64,000 nt of DNA from Ursus arctos (lineage: Eukaryota; Chordata; Mammalia; Carnivora; Ursidae): NCBI RefSeq assembly GCF_023065955.2, contig NW_026623008.1, forward strand, positions 20,580,001-20,644,000, given 5' to 3'. A model generated the notes under the pieces. The model saw only the letters and a program-made list of their open reading frames with translations. It did no database searches and was not told the DNA's origin. Made by a program: the position numbers and the translations under genes. Below, piece by piece: positions 10,820 to 23,366 of the stretch (position 1 is its first letter; each line of letters begins with the position of its first letter).

Positions 10820-11310
10820 GGAGCCGTGCCAACGCTATCGAGTGCTGAGTTTGTTCCAGACACGACTGATGCTGGCTGTGTCCACGAATGAGACAGATGC
10901 AGTCCTGGCCCTCGTGTGCCTTTAAGTCCAGGGGAAAAGACACACGTCGCACAAGTACTTGTGCAGGGAGTTGTGGGAAGTACAGCCGTGGAACGTCCAC
11001 ACTCATGGCAGTGCCCGGGGAAATACCCTGGACTTGGTGGGTAAGGAAGGGCTGGCCAAGGATGGGAGGGGGAGAGAGGAGTGTGGCGCCAAGATTTCTG
11101 GCAGAGGAAGCAGCTTGGAGGGTGGATCTGGGAGAGCAGGAGGAAGGGAGCCTGGTCTGGGCACAGGGAGCAGTCAGGACGCGAGGAAGGGCGAGGCTAA
11201 GAGGGAAGCCTAGGGCAGATCTGTCGTGGCCTTTCTGGCATGTTAGAATTTGGGGCTCTATCCCATGGGCCATGGCAAGTCTTCAAAGGCGATTTTGTCT
11301 TGAGGTACAA
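10820..11310 (-). repeat. L2 LINE fragment (minus strand)
   Basis: It opens with a typical reversed L2 3' end (GAGTGCTGAGTTTGTTCCAG, then AATGAGACAGATGCAGTCCT) and continues through the reversed L2 body (GGCAGAGGAAGCAGCTTGGA) to TTTGGGGCTCTATCCCATGG. Heavily diverged. Confidence 0.6.
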
Positions 11311-11317
11311 AAGAGAT

Positions 11318-11655
11318 TCTATGCACTGAATGTTCGTGTCCCCCTCCAATTCGTATGTGGAAATCCTAATCTCCAGCGTGATGGTATTTGGAGATCAGGA
11401 CTTGGGAGGTCATTAGGTCACGAACCTGGGGCCCCATGATGCGATTAGCACCCTAATAAGAGACAGGAGAGAGCTTGCTCCCCACCCAGGCCTGTGAGGA
11501 CATAACCTGGATAAGGGTTCTCATTGGGAACCAAATTGGCTGGTACTTTGATCTTGGACTTCCCAGACTCCGGAAGCATGAGAAAGAAATTTCTGCTGTT
11601 CAAGCCACTCAGTCTAAGGTATTTTTGGTGTAGCAGTTTGAACTAAGACCGTAGA
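11318..11655 (+). mobile_element. MaLR-type solo LTR (ancient endogenous retroviral element)
   Basis: It has the family layout: CTGAATGTTCGTGTCCCC at the left, TGATGGTATTTGGAG, GGTCATTAGGTCACGA, a tail of ATCTTGGACTTCCCAGACTC and AATTTCTGCTGTTCAAG near the right end. No internal retroviral coding region is attached, so it is a solo LTR. The exact subfamily is not certain. Confidence 0.65.
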
Positions 11656-11664
11656 TAATGTTTA

Positions 11665-12110
11665 TTAGAAGAAGGAATAGAGAAGTTAGTAAGACTTACT
11701 TAGGACTTCCTGTGTGCCAGACACTTCACCAAGAGCTTCACAGCCGTGACCCCGTCTGATCCTCACAACAGCCCCGTGTAGGAGAACCTATTACCAGCTC
11801 CATTCGACGGATGGGCATCACTGAACCTAGCCTCAAACGCCCCCTCATCCAGGAAGCTTTCTCTGATTCCCCCTCTCCACCCTGAGTATACATCTTCCTT
11901 CTTTGACCTAAGCTTCCCAAGTCCTTCTGCTTTTCCAAGGCATTTTTTTCTGTCTAGTATGATAATCAGTCACACGACTGATTCACTCACCTCCCCATTG
12001 GACTGCAAGCCCAGTGGAGGCAGAAGTTTTTGTCTAGCACGTTCGCAGCTTTCTCTCTAGAGCCTAGAGCAGGACCTTGCAGGTAGTAGGGGCTGAATAA
12101 ATAAAATACG
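11665..12110. repeat. MIR (-) followed by L2 3' end (+)
   Basis: The reversed MIR at about 11665-11830 has GTGTGCCAGACACTTCACCA and TCCTCACAACAGCCCCGTG. The + L2 at about 11830-12105 has CATCCAGGAAGCTTTCTCTG and ends GGGGCTGAATAAATAAA, the usual L2 3' end. Confidence 0.6.
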
Positions 12111-13540
12111 TGGAGTATGTATTTCTCTCCACCAGGATACCTCACCTAGTGCTGAATTCGGCCTGGGGGGGGTGCGGGGGAGGTGGTCCAGAAATAACAG
12201 CCTCCCCCCTGTTTTGGACTTGGCCTCTGCTCTGGCCGTCTCTGCCTGGCTCGTTGTTACACTGCCGGCTGTCAGACACTCTGCGTCAGTCTGATGTTGG
12301 GGAAAGAGCTTGGACTTTGGAACGAGACAGCTGAGGCTTCCATTTGAGAGCAAGTCCATCTGGAACAAGGCAGAATCGTATAAATAAACAGAGCCACGGA
12401 CCTCTGTGAGATTTGATGATTTTCTTTCATTTCCTCGCCTATAAAATGGGAACATCACCATCGAAAATTATAGCTGTTAGGCTCAAGAGAGAAAATGTTC
12501 ATAGAGTTCCTGATTAGTCCCTTCAGTGCGAGACAGGAATTGGGTCAATGCCGTTTGCTTAGACGAATAGTCTCAGTTTGCTCATCTGAGAAAGGGGAGT
12601 TATGAAATGCAAGATAATATGGTATTCCAAAGACCTGGAATGCTCTTCTCCCAGAGTGTGGCTAGCTCCTTCTAAACCTTCAGTTCTCACCTTCAACATC
12701 ACCTCATCAGACTTCTGACCTGATTCCCATTCCTAAACCTGACTCTTCCCCACCGCCTCTTTTCCCGCCCGTCTCCCCTTCACCGGCTATCCCCACTGTC
12801 TACCGCAGTGCCTGAGTAAGCGCTCAGTAACTATTGGTTAATTGCATTAAGTATTGATTGGCACTTATTTGTTGGCCAAGGACTGCTCCAGGCAAGCCTA
12901 ACTACAAGCCGAGGACATAGAAAGGGCAAGGATTTCACTAATTTGGCGGCTATGGAAGCTGTGATCTAGCAATATTAATATTACCCAGGAATTTCCCAAG
13001 CAAATTAGTGGGAGTTCTAGACCCTTTGGCCAGTGCTCTTTCCACCCACCCTTCCAGTGCCTTCCAGGGCAAGAAGCACCAGAGGTCCACGTGCTAACTC
13101 AGGTTCTGTTTAACTTGCGATTGTAAGATTTAGGTAAGTTGCTTCCCTTCCTGAGCCTTAGTTTCCCCAACTCTAAATGGAAAAAATAATCCTTGCCCTG
13201 AACGGTGGTTAAGGTGAGAATCAGTTGAGGTAATGGGCTGAAAGCATTTAGTAAACTGAAAGCACTACACTCATTGATGGAGGATTTTTTTTGTATGCGT
13301 TTGCAGAATCAACATTGATGTCAAAGATAAATCCCGAGCGCTGGGGAAGCCAGGGTAGCTTCCTAGCAGCAGTGGCATTTCAGCGAAGCCTTCAAGATCG
13401 GTCAGATTTTGGAGAAGCCAAGCTCAGAGCCAAAGCCACAGACCAACCAAAGCAGGACCCTCCAGCCTCCCTGAGCTCTACTGTCTTCCCCCTCTGGTTG
13501 ATATTCTCTTCTAATCGGCTCTCCCCTACCCTGATTTATT
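12111..13540. repeat. Old MIR and L2 fragments
   Basis: MIR-like pieces lie at about 12300-12480, 12500-12605 and 13085-13290 (+), with ATAAAATGGGAACATCACC and TTAGTTTCCCCAACTC. L2-like pieces lie at about 12625-12840 (+, ACCTGGAATGCTCTTCTCCC) and 12850-12960 (-). No gene was recognised. Confidence 0.5.
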
Positions 13541-13790
13541 TTTCCTTTCAAATCAAATGTGTAGAAGTATAATTTGCGTACAATAAAATGCACAGGTTTC
13601 TCCTGCACTCAGTTCCATGAGTTTTGGCAAAAGCACACACCTATGCAACCATCACCCAAATCAAATTCCACCGTGGCCCTTCGCAGCGAATCTCCAGCCC
13701 AGTCCCTGTGTCCCCCATACAACCACTCTCTGCTTCCTGTCACGACAGGTTCTTTCCTTAATCACTCATTTTTTCATAAGCAAATCATGA
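13540..13790 (-). repeat. L1M-type LINE 3' fragment (minus strand)
   Basis: It shows the reversed 3' region of old mammalian L1s: GTATAATTTGCGTACAATAA, then CACCTATGCAACCATCACCC and CAACCACTCTCTGCTTCCTG. No coding capacity remains. Confidence 0.6.
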
Positions 13791-14540
13791 AGTTCATTCA
13801 AACACTAGAACAAAAACATAAGTGCAAAAAATGTATTACTTCACTAGGCTTTAGAGAATATTTTCATTCTGGAGCATTTGCTAAGGAACACAGAAATCAT
13901 TAGGTAAATAGCAGCTAATTGGAGACAATAATGAATAATAATCATAATTTGCCCGTTTAGAGAAAAGTTTGTGGATAAAAACTCTGCCTACAAAGTTACA
14001 AGAGGTAACGTGGATAACCTGATTGCTTCTCGAGAGATGATAACTTATCTATAAAGCAGTATTTGTAACTTAAATATTTCTAAAGAAAAGGCATTTTAAA
14101 AGAAAGCATTAGGGATCAATAGTCATTATCCATTTTTCTCTGATCTCTTCCTTTAATTTCATGATACACAAATTAAGAATGATTCTGACATTTCAAGGAG
14201 ATGCCAACTTAAGGAAGAAAAGTTCTGTTCCGGGGTCTCTTGTTGAATGGGAGACAATCATACCAAACAAAGAAACAGTAAATAAGCAGGAGAAGTGTTT
14301 ACTCCAAACTTAAGGTAGTTAATGCTAAAATTTTATACCTGGGTCATGTTATTGGGCCAAGTCATACCAACTTTTTTTTTTTCAAACACTTTTTAAAATG
14401 CGAAAAAAAAATCAACAAATTATATGGAAAAGAAAACCAAATTGTTTTTTCATCGTTCTAATTACAGCAAACAAGTTTTAAGTCATCTCCTAGGAGACAG
14501 CCTTGCATACGTCACTCTCTTGCTTAAATATCTTTGTTAA
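13791..14540. other. AT-rich intergenic sequence, unassigned
   Basis: AT-rich sequence with no recognised repeat family, exon or RNA gene. Confidence 0.4.
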
Positions 14541-14550
14541 ATATATTTTT

Positions 14551-14717
14551 CAAGATTTTATTTATTTATCTGAGAGAGAGCGCGCACCCACGAGCAGGAG
14601 GGAGAAGCAGACTCCCTGCTGAGCGTGGAGCCCAATTGGGGACTCGGACCCAGGACCCTGGGGTCATGACCTGAGCTGAAGGCTGACGCTTAACCAACTG
14701 AGCCCCCCAGGCGCCCC
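14551..14717 (-). mobile_element. Carnivoran SINE
   Basis: A minus-strand copy: CAAGATTTTATTTATTTATC tail side, and GAGCCCCCCAGGCGCCCC head side. Confidence 0.85.
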
Positions 14718-16076
14718 CAGCGTAACACTGTTAAAGTCCATCAAGGAGTTTCCTGTATCAGTAGGTCATCCCTTCCGATAGCTGAATGCTGTTTGAGTGT
14801 GTGAATGTGCCACAAGTCATTCCTCTCTTCACCAGTTAGTGAACATTTGGCTTGTTTCCAGTTATTTAAATTAAGCTGCTATGAATATTCAGCTCTAAGT
14901 CTTTTTGTGGACGTATATATGTGTTTCTTTTGGGTGAGTCCCTAGGCGCGGAATGGCTGGGTTGTACGGTAAATGCATGTTTAAGCTTACAAAAAATGCC
15001 CACCTGCTCTCTAAAACGGTTGTGACATTCTACACTGTCACCAGCAATACTCGAGAGTACCAGGTGCCCCACAGCCTCTTCAAGATGGGGCACCGTCAGG
15101 CTCTTTCATGGTAGCCATTCCAACAGGTCTACCACAGCAACGGAATTTTTGCAGTGAGCCTTACTAAGGTGTCATTTGCATACAATAAAATTTGCCAGGC
15201 CCCAGCTGGGACCTGTGGGCAAGACTGTAACTAGTGATATTTGTATAACCAAAGACTCTATTTCATGGTTTAAGAAGAATAAAATTGACTATGTTTAAAA
15301 ATAATAATAAACAAACAAATAAATAAAACTTGCCGGTTTTAAGTGTACAGTTCTTTGAGTTTTGACCATATGTGCAATCGTGTAACCAGTGGCACCATCA
15401 TGATATAAAATGTTTTAATATCCGCTCAACATTTCCTTAGGTTCTTTGACTGTCAGTTCCTTCCCCCAACCCCATCCCCTAGCAACCACTGATCGGCTTT
15501 GTCACTATAGTTTGGACTCTTCCAGAACTGTGTATAAATGGAAGTGTTCATTGTGTAATCTTTTGTGGTTGACTTCCTTTGGTTAGCGTAATGCTCTTGA
15601 TAACCATCATGTTGTTGTGTGTCTTTGTCATGTTGTATATAGTTCATTCCTTTTTATTGCAAAGTAGAAGACTATTGTACGGCTGTATCCCAACGTGTCT
15701 ATTCCTTCACCAGTTGATGGACGTACGAGTTGTCTGTGATTCCGGCTACTATGAATAAAGCTTCTATTTGTGTAGGCATTGTGTAGGTTTTCATTTCTCT
15801 TGAGTGAAAACATGGGGGTGAAATTGTTAGGACATGTGGTAAGCGTTAAATTTTATAAGAAATTGCCAAATCATTTTTCAAAATAGCTCTGTCATGTTGG
15901 AGTCCCACCAGCAACGTGTGAGAGTGAAAATTGCTCAGCCTCTTTGTCAGCACTTGGTATTGTCAGACTTTGTAACTTTAGCCATTCTCACGGGTATGGA
16001 ATAGCAGCTCCTAGTTTTTATCTATGTATTTATTTTTTTAATTTTTATTTATTTTTTTAATATTTGGTTTTTCTTA

Positions 16077-16357
16077 AAGATTTTATTTATTGAGAGAGAG
16101 AGAGAGAGAGAGAGAGAAGGAGCAGGGAGAGAGGGAGAAGCAGACTCTCTGCTGAGCAGGGAACCCGACCTGGAGCTTGATCCCAGGACTCCGGGACCAT
16201 GACCCGAGCCAAAGGCAGATGCTTAACTGACTAAGCCACCCAGGTGCCCCCCAAATTTTATTTATTTAAGTAATCTCTACACCCAACATGCAGCTCAAAC
16301 TCAGGACCATGAGATCAGGAGTCACGTGCTCTTCTAACTGAGCCAGCCAGGTGCCCC
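16077..16357 (-). mobile_element. Two SINEs in tandem, minus strand
   Basis: A full-type copy (about 16077-16249) is directly followed by a short-type copy lacking the CT-rich middle (about 16250-16357; TAATCTCTACACCCAACATG, GCCAGCCAGGTGCCCC). Both interrupt the surrounding L1. Confidence 0.85.
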
Positions 16358-16516
16358 AGTAGCTCATAATTTTTCATTTGTATTTTTGTGATGACTAATG
16401 ATATTGCGCATCTTTTCATATACATATTGGTTATTTGTATATCTGTTGAAAATCTTTTTAAATCTTTTGCTGATTTTCTTTATTGGGTTGTTCATTTTCT
16501 TCTTATTCAGTAATGC

Positions 16517-16692
16517 GAGTCTTTTTTTTTTTTTTTAAGATTTTATTTATTTATCTGTGAGAGAGAGAGAACACAGAGGAAGAAGCAGACTCCCGCTGAG
16601 CAGAGAGCCAATGCAGGGTTCAGTCCCAGGACTCTGAGATCATGACCTGAGCTGAAGGCAGACATTTAACTGACTGAGCCGTCCGGGCCTCC
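16517..16692 (-). mobile_element. Carnivoran SINE in L1
   Basis: A poly-T run and AAGATTTTATTTATTTATC at the left, and a diverged head GACTGAGCCGTCCGGGCC at the right. The L1 resumes after it. Confidence 0.85.
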
Positions 16693-17280
16693 CTATAATA
16701 CAAGTTCTTTATATATTCTAGGTATTCCGGATTTATATGTTGTCAGATATATGAACTGCAAATATTTTTTCCCAGACTGTGGCTTGCCTTTTCATTCTCT
16801 AGAAGAGCAGAAGATTGTAATTTAAGATCAATGTATCACTTTCTTTGACGGTTCAGACCTTTTGTGTTTTATCTAAGGAATCTTTGCCTAACCCGAAGTG
16901 ACAGAAATGCTGTCCTGTGGTATTTTTGACCCAGAAATTTTGTCTTTAACACTTAGATCTATGGTTTGTTTCATGTTAATTTTGGTGTATGGTGTGAGGT
17001 AATGGGAAAAGTTCATTTTTTTTCCCCTCAAATATTGTTGTTCCAGCACTATTGCCCAAAAGACTATTCTTTCTCCATTTAATTATTTTTCTACCTTTCT
17101 TGAAACTCAACTGACTAAACATGTGTTAGTCTATTTCTCATTTCTTTAATGTGTTCCATTGATTTATATGTCTACCCTGGCCCTAATAGTTAAACTATTA
17201 ATGTATCGTTCACTATTTATTACATGAATTTCCTGGAAGTAAACTCGATTTCTTTCTGGAACCAGACAAGAAAAAAATAA

Positions 17281-17327
17281 TAAAATAAAATAAAATAAAA
17301 TAAAATAAAATAAAATAAAATAAAATA
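17281..17327. repeat. (TAAAA)n microsatellite
   Basis: More than nine pentamer units without interruption, preceded by A-rich sequence. Confidence 0.95.
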
Positions 17328-17539
17328 GGCTTCCTGTTCATTATAGAAAAATCAGGAAATACAGATAAGCAGAAGTAATAAAAGTTGCTGAAAATCCACC
17401 CCTGGAGAGTACGACTGTTATTTTTTTGTAGAATGTATCTTCTAGATCTTCCTTCTATGCTTAAATATGCTAACAAAATGGCAGCATATTAAACAGTCTG
17501 TTTTACAATCTGCTTCCCCCTCCACAGTATATTGGGAGT

Positions 17540-17775
17540 AGATCTACAGTGGTTCTCACCCTGGGACGATTTGCCCCACAGGACGTTTGGCAAAGTCTGA
17601 AGACATTTTTTGGTTGTCACAGAAGGGAGAGTACTGCTAGCATCCAGCGGGTATCCAGCCAGGATCCAGTATCCAGCCAGGGATGCTACTAAACCCTGCA
17701 GTAATGCCCAGAACAATCTCTTACAACCAAGCTTTCTCCAGTCCAAGCTGCTAATAGTCCCAGTCGAAAAATCCT
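17540..17775 (+). mobile_element. Fossil hAT-type non-autonomous DNA transposon
   Basis: It begins CAGTGGTTCTCACCCTGG, the terminal motif shared by many hAT-Charlie-related MER elements, and contains GACATTTTTTGGTTGTCACA and AGGGATGCTACTAAACC. The right end is degraded. The family name is not certain. Confidence 0.6.
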
Positions 17776-18367
17776 GAATTAAATAATGCGCATGGCACGT
17801 TCAATAGAGCACTTGGCACGTATCAACTTCTTGATACATGGAAAACAAATAACTTTGGGGGGAAAATGTTTCCAGGAGCAGGAGTATAAGTTCAGTGGAT
17901 CCAGATCGCCACGGTCCCTTTCACAAATATCTAGCCATAAGGCTGCTGCAGTGAGAAGACTCGCAATGAAGAAGTAGTTTTACCAGCAGAAACTCACAAA
18001 GCGTGAGCGGTATGTTCGAGACCGGAGACCTGCAGCCTTGGACCTTGGACTCTGCTGTGTGGGGAGGATGGGCAGACTCACACACTCACCCTCCCCCACC
18101 AGGCAGCATCTCCCCAGGCCGGAGTCCCAGCTGTTGTCTGGGTTAGAGCAAACAAAGACCTTTGGGCTGTCCCAGATCCAGGATTTACAACCCATGGCTC
18201 CTCCCAGTTTTCAGAAGTGCTGGGAAAACACATTCTAGGTCAGCAGGAATTAAGTGCCCCCCTCCCGCCATGGGGGGGACTGTCACGTGGTCTGATGGCA
18301 CAGGCAGGATGAACTGGAAAGGGACAAACCACAGTCCAGGGGAAAGGGCAGCAAGGGAATTTGATTC
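17776..18367. other. Unassigned intergenic sequence
   Basis: No repeat, exon or RNA gene was recognised. The open frames are short and overlap on both strands. Confidence 0.4.
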
Positions 18368-19395
18368 AGTTCAACAGAGTCAAGCATTCAGCAACATTCA
18401 TTGCACTGCTGTGTGTACCAGGCGCTGTCCCTCTCCTGTGTGGGAGGCCATTGGGAATAGCGGTTAGGAGCGTAGTCTATCCAGAAGAGTATGTTTGAGT
18501 CCCAGGTCTGGCAGCACTAGGTATGACTCTGACACACGCGGTATATGCTCGATAGACTATGTATGTGTGTGTTTCAGTTCTCACAAAAAACCTGTGAGGT
18601 AAAGGCCATTATTATCCCATTTTACAAAAGAATAAACCGAGGACCAAAGAGGTCAAGGGCTTTGCCCAACGTCCCAAGACTAATGAACTGACAGAGGACA
18701 GCTGTAACAGACTTTTGGGAAATAGATGAGTAAGATGCAGCCCTTGTCTTCAACAAGCTTAGAGTCTCATAATGACAGCTTCAAGTCTAATTGCAAGTAA
18801 AGTGACAAGCAGAGAGATGTTAATAAAGAATGTTCAGGGGGGGTAGGGCGGGTCAAAGGTCAGTTCCAGGTGTGTGGGGGGGGGCGGGAAAGAAGGTTTC
18901 ATGGAGAAAATCGTAAGTAAACTGGTGGTCTTTTTTTTTTTTTTTTTAAGATTTTATTTATTTATTTATTTGTCAGAGAGCGAGACAGAGCACAAGCAGG
19001 GGGAGCGGCAGGCAGAGGGAGAAGCAGTCTCTCCGCTGAGCAAGGAGCCCGATGCGGGACTCGCTCCCAGGACCCCAGGATCATGACCTGAGCCAAAGGC
19101 AGACAGACGCTTAACAGACTGAGCCACCCGGGCGTCCCAAACTGGTGGTCTTTGAAGATGAGTAGGCTTGAGAGTAGACCATCAGACTCGTCCTTCAGAG
19201 TAAGGTCCTGAAAATTTTGACCATTGGGTTGGGCCATAGGATGTGTGCTTCTGGGGAAATAGACGATCTGGCTGAGAAAGTTAATAAATTAAAGCAAGAC
19301 TATTCAGTGGAAATGGCAGGGGTAATGGTCAAAATAGCTAGAAACCGGAAGGGCATAGAGAGCAACTGATCAAAATGGACACTGAGTTTTAAACA
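18368..19395 (-). repeat. L2 and MIR fragments, minus strand, split by a SINE
   Basis: Reversed L2 words: CATTCATTGCACTGCTGTGT, GATGCAGCCCTTGTCTTCAA and GGTTTCATGGAGAAAATCGT. MIR-like sequence lies between (about 18460-18720; TTATTATCCCATTTTACAAA). The SINE at 18934-19138 interrupts the L2 within AAACTGGTGGTCTTT. Confidence 0.55.
18934..19138 (-). mobile_element. Carnivoran SINE with perfect target duplication
   Basis: AAACTGGTGGTCTTT is repeated exactly at 18919-18933 and 19139-19153. The poly-T at the left and GAGCCACCCGGGCGTCCC at the right show a minus-strand copy. Confidence 0.93.
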
Positions 19396-19599
19396 GTCTC
19401 CATGGCTGCGCCGGTGGGGACAAACTGTATACCACGTGGACTATCCTAGAAAGGATGGCACCATTTCCTTACCCACCTGGCCCCCCGTACACCTTTTGGG
19501 ACAGTCATGCTGTTGTACTTTAGAGATCCACTTACCCTCCTCTCATTCTGTAGAGTCCTGGTCGACCGGACCCCACCTTTATACCTCCAGAGGCGGGTG

Positions 19600-19945
19600 C
19601 ATGATGGAGTCTGGTCTAGTCAATGAGAGCACAACGGTCACTGGTACAAGGATGGACACATAAACAAAGCTAGGCCAACAAGAACCCTCCCCACCACCTA
19701 TGTTGGAATTCTTGGGGATAGAGAAGCCCTGTTTCACCAGGGAAGCTAAGAGAAAGGAAAATCACGCTTATAGATTAAAGAAAGAGAGACAGCAAGTTAG
19801 AGAGAGAAGGAGAGACACTAATAGCATATGATTGTTTTTAGGTCTCTAAATCCAGATATGCCTGAAGTCTTCACTTACCCTCTTCAGTTATATGAGGTTG
19901 GCTTTTTTGTCCCTTGCAACTGAAGAATTCTGACTAATGTAATTA
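19600..19945 (+). repeat. LTR-like old repeat (tentative)
   Basis: The stretch from CTAGGCCAACAAGAACCCTC through TCTAAATCCAGATATGCCTG to TTGCAACTGAAGAATTCTGA resembles the order of an ancient mammalian LTR (MaLR-like end with GACTAATGTA). No coding part is present. Confidence 0.4.
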
Positions 19946-20299
19946 TGACAGGTCTCAGATGTCACTCTCAGGAGTTCTACATAGCCTCTAAAGACACATG
20001 AAAGACAGGGGGGAAATAGCCGTGAAGAAGGGAAAGGAAGGAGATTCAACAATTACTGAAGCAAGTTCCGTAGGGGTGAAGAGACTTGAAGTGAGAGTGT
20101 AGGAAAGTAAAGGGAGCACCTACCATATCCCTCTTCTCAGGGAGAAGGGCACCTGAGTTTTTGCCATGAGTTAGAGACAGAGGATCCAAAAAACTAGTCT
20201 CTGCCATCATCCATCTCTTTCTCTCTGAGCCAGTACTTAAATTCTTCTATGAATCTGATGGTTAGTGTGCCAAGACAAACTTAGAACGGCTTCTGTAAG

Positions 20300-21475
20300 T
20301 TACAGAATTTAAAGCACTCACAAATGTCATTCAGCCATTAAAATCATGTTACCAATGAATATGTATTATATGGAAGACGTATCTAGTATATCATTAAGTG
20401 ATAAATGAAGTTACAAAATAATATATATATATATATATATAGTATGATCTCTTTTTTTGTTTCAACATATATTCATGTGTTTATAAGAAACAGGGCTGAA
20501 AAACATCATAACAGAATATTGTTACCTACCCAAAACCTTTTTCCTCTTTCTTTTTTGTCCATTGAACCCCAAGTTTGTTCAGGTATTCGCCTTTTAGGGA
20601 AGATGTCCACATCCAGAGCTTAGCTCAAGACTCAAGTCTAAGTCAGTCATGGAAATGCTAGTAATTATTTTCGGGGCAGCCAAAACAGAATGATTGTCCT
20701 GGCCAGTAACACAGAAAGGGCTTTTGGAGGGCTTCCAGGAAAGGTTTTTACTAGTTAAAAAAAAAAAAAAAAGAAGAAGATTTATGGAAGAGAATGTGGA
20801 AAATTGGAACCCTCATATAGTGCTGGTGGGAATATAAAATGGTGCAGCCACTTTGGAAAACAATATGGCAGCTCTTGAAAAGGTAAAACACAGAGTTACC
20901 ATATGGGCCAGCAATTCTACTCTCAGGTATACACTCAAGAGAAGTGAAAACATCTGCCTACATAAAAACTTATACACAAATGTCTGTGGCAGCATTATGC
21001 GTCATAGCTAAAAAGTGGAAACAACCCAAATGTCCATCAACTGATGTATGGATAAAGAAAATCCATATAATGGAAAATTACTCATCAATATAAAGGGAGA
21101 AAATACTGATACATGTTACAACATGAATGAACCTTAAACACATCACACTAAGTGAAATAAGTCAGTCACACAAGACCACATACTGTATGATTCCATTTAC
21201 ATGAAACATCCAGAATAGACAAATCTATAGGGACCGATAGTGGATTAGTTGTTGCCTAGGGTTGGGGGTGGGGGGGGTATGTTGGGGGAACATGGGAAGT
21301 GATGGCTTATGGGTGCTAAATTTCTTCTTGAGGTGAAAAAATGTTCAAAACTGATTGCGATGATGGTTGCACAAACCTGTGGATATTTTTCAAATCATTG
21401 AGTTGTATATTTTCCATGAGTGAATTGTATGGTATGTGAATGATCTCAATAAAGCTTCTTACTGAGATATTTTAA
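20300..21475 (+). repeat. Old L1 3' fragments (+ strand)
   Basis: An early piece (CATTCAGCCATTAAAATCAT) is followed by an (AT)n run at 20420-20441. A longer piece from about 20790 has GAACCCTCATATAGTGCTGG, CCAAATGTCCATCAACTGAT, GTTGTTGCCTAGGGTTGGGG and ends CTCAATAAAGCTTCTT, the typical 3' end of an L1M. No open frame survives. Confidence 0.75.
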
Positions 21476-21754
21476 GACAAGAAAGAGAACTACTTACAGG
21501 AATGGGTACCCTTTCTTTGTTCCACTACAATCTAAGGGAGCTAGATGTTACTTCTGCATGCAGAACTTGGAACTGTGGCAACCGTCTTCCCACCACAGAA
21601 GAGAGGGGAACGCCAGCAAGCTCAGAATGGAAAAACAGAGAGAGAAAACACCTGTGTCCTTGATGAAATCTTTGAGCTACTGAAATATACAATTCTAGAG
21701 CCGTTCTACCTCAGAACTCCATAATCTGAGAGATAATAGATTTTTCCTAAATAA

Positions 21755-22790
21755 TTCAGAAAGCTTTTTGTTTTTTAAATAACTTATTGAGATGAAATTC
21801 ACATAACATAAAATCAACCACTTTAAATACCATAGTTTGGGGGCGCCTGGGTGGCACAGCGGTTAAGCATCTGCCTTCGGCTCAGGGTGTGATCCCGGCG
21901 TTATGGGATCGAGCCCCACATCAGGCTCCTCTGCTGGGAGTCTGCTTCTTCCTCTCCCACTCCCCCTGCTTGTGTTCCCTCTCTCGCTGGCTGTCTCTAT
22001 CTCTGTCGAATAAATAAATAAAATCTTTAAAAATAATAATAAATAAATACCATAGTTTGGTGGCACTGAGTAGATTCACAATGATACAATGTCACAATAT
22101 CACAAACATTTCTCTAATTCCAAAATATTCCCACCACTTCAGGGTAAAAAACCGTGGCCCTTTAAGTGCTTTCTCCCATCTCCCCTTCTCCTTGCCCCTT
22201 GGAACCACCATTCTGTGTTCTGTCTCAGTGGATTTATCTATTCTGAATATTTCATATAAATGGAATCATACAATATATGGCCTTTTGTGTCTGGCTTTTT
22301 TCACTAAGCATAATGTGTGTTGAGGTTAATCTCCCTTTTAGCCTGTTTCAATACTTCATGCATTTTTATGGCTGAATTAAATGTTGTTATCTGTATATAC
22401 CACAGTTTGCTTATCCAGTCGTCCACTGACAGACATTTGGGCTGTTTCCGCCTGTTGGCTCTTGCACCTAAGTACTGCTATGGACATGTGTGTACATGTA
22501 CTTATTTAAGGGCTTGTTTTCAACTATTTGCGGTATATATCCAGCAGTGGAATTTCAGGGTCATTGGGTATTTCTACGTTTAACTTTTTGAGGAACTGCC
22601 AACTTACTTTCCGCAGAGGGGAAACCATATTATAGTCCTACTGGTGATGTATGATGGTTTCCAATTTCTCTACATCCTCACCAACATTTTCATTTTTTTA
22701 TTACAGACATTCTTTTTTTTATTATAGACATTTTATTACAGACATTTTTTTTTATTACAGACACACATGAAGGGGTACCTCATTGTGGTT
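21755..22790 (-). repeat. Old L1 LINE, minus strand, split by a young SINE
   Basis: Reversed L1 3' region: CATAACATAAAATCAACCAC, TGGAATCATACAATATATGG, CTGACAGACATTTGGGCTG and CTCTACATCCTCACCAACAT. The 21841 SINE interrupts it. A short duplicated 'ATTACAGACATT' triplication is seen at about 22700-22760. Confidence 0.75.
21841..22043 (+). mobile_element. Young bear-type SINE, intact with perfect target duplication
   Basis: A + strand copy, GGGCGCCTGGGTGGCACAGC to an AATAAATAAATAAAATC tail. TAAATACCATAGTTTGG is repeated exactly at 21824-21840 and 22044-22060. It cuts an older minus-strand L1. Confidence 0.95.
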
Positions 22791-22914
22791 GGTTTTTTTA
22801 TTTCATTTGCAGCTAAAAACATTGAAATTGATACAAGTATTAACAGTGGTGGAATGAATGGTTCCGTGAAATATTTTCTTCATTTTGATTATCTATATTT
22901 TCTAATTTTTCTGT

Positions 22915-23105
22915 AATCACACTAATATTTATTAAGTCCTTACAATGTACCAGCTACTGTACTTAGCACTTTCTATGCATGATATCATTTGTTTCTCATA
23001 ACAAATCTACAGGACAAGTAAAAACGAAGGGCAGAGAGGAAACGTAACTTATCCTAAGACACAGAGCTAATAAAAAATAATGGAGGCATAATCTGAACAC
23101 AGGGA
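22915..23105 (-). repeat. MIR (minus strand)
   Basis: Reversed MIR: TTATTAAGTCCTTACAATGT, ACTGTACTTAGCACTTTCTA and GGCAGAGAGGAAACGTAACT. Confidence 0.6.
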
Positions 23106-23183
23106 CCAGGATTTTTTTAATTAACTTTTTAATTTCTGGATCATTATAGATTTACATGCAGTTGTAAGATACAAGACAAAGAG

Positions 23184-23366
23184 GGATGCCTGGGTGGCTC
23201 AGTCGGTTTAGCGTCTGCCTTTGGCTCAGGTCACAATCCCTGGGTCCTGAGATCAAGTCCCGCATTGGGTTCCTTGCTCAGTGGGGAGCCTGCTTCTCCC
23301 TCTGTCTGCTGCTCTCTTGCTCTCTCTCTCTGACAAATAAATAAATAAAATCTTTAAAAACATAGT
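23184..23366 (+). mobile_element. Carnivoran SINE
   Basis: A + copy, GGGATGCCTGGGTGGCTCAG to ACAAATAAATAAATAAAATC. The flanks AGATACAAGACAAAGAG and AGATATGAAATAAAGAG look like a decayed target duplication. Confidence 0.88.

Larger units (their letters stand above)
14740..17210 (-). repeat. Old L1 LINE, minus strand, in pieces split by SINEs
   Basis: Consecutive pieces follow the reversed L1 3' region, including CTGGGTTGTACGGTAAATGC, ACAGTTCTTTGAGTTTTGAC, TTCCTTTTTATTGCAAAGTA, CAGCAACGTGTGAGAGTG, GATGACTAATGATATTGCGC and CCCAGACTGTGGCTTGCC. At about 15170 the 3' end restarts, so at least two L1 copies may be present. SINEs at 16077-16357 and 16517-16692 interrupt it. All frames are broken. 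Confidence 0.75.
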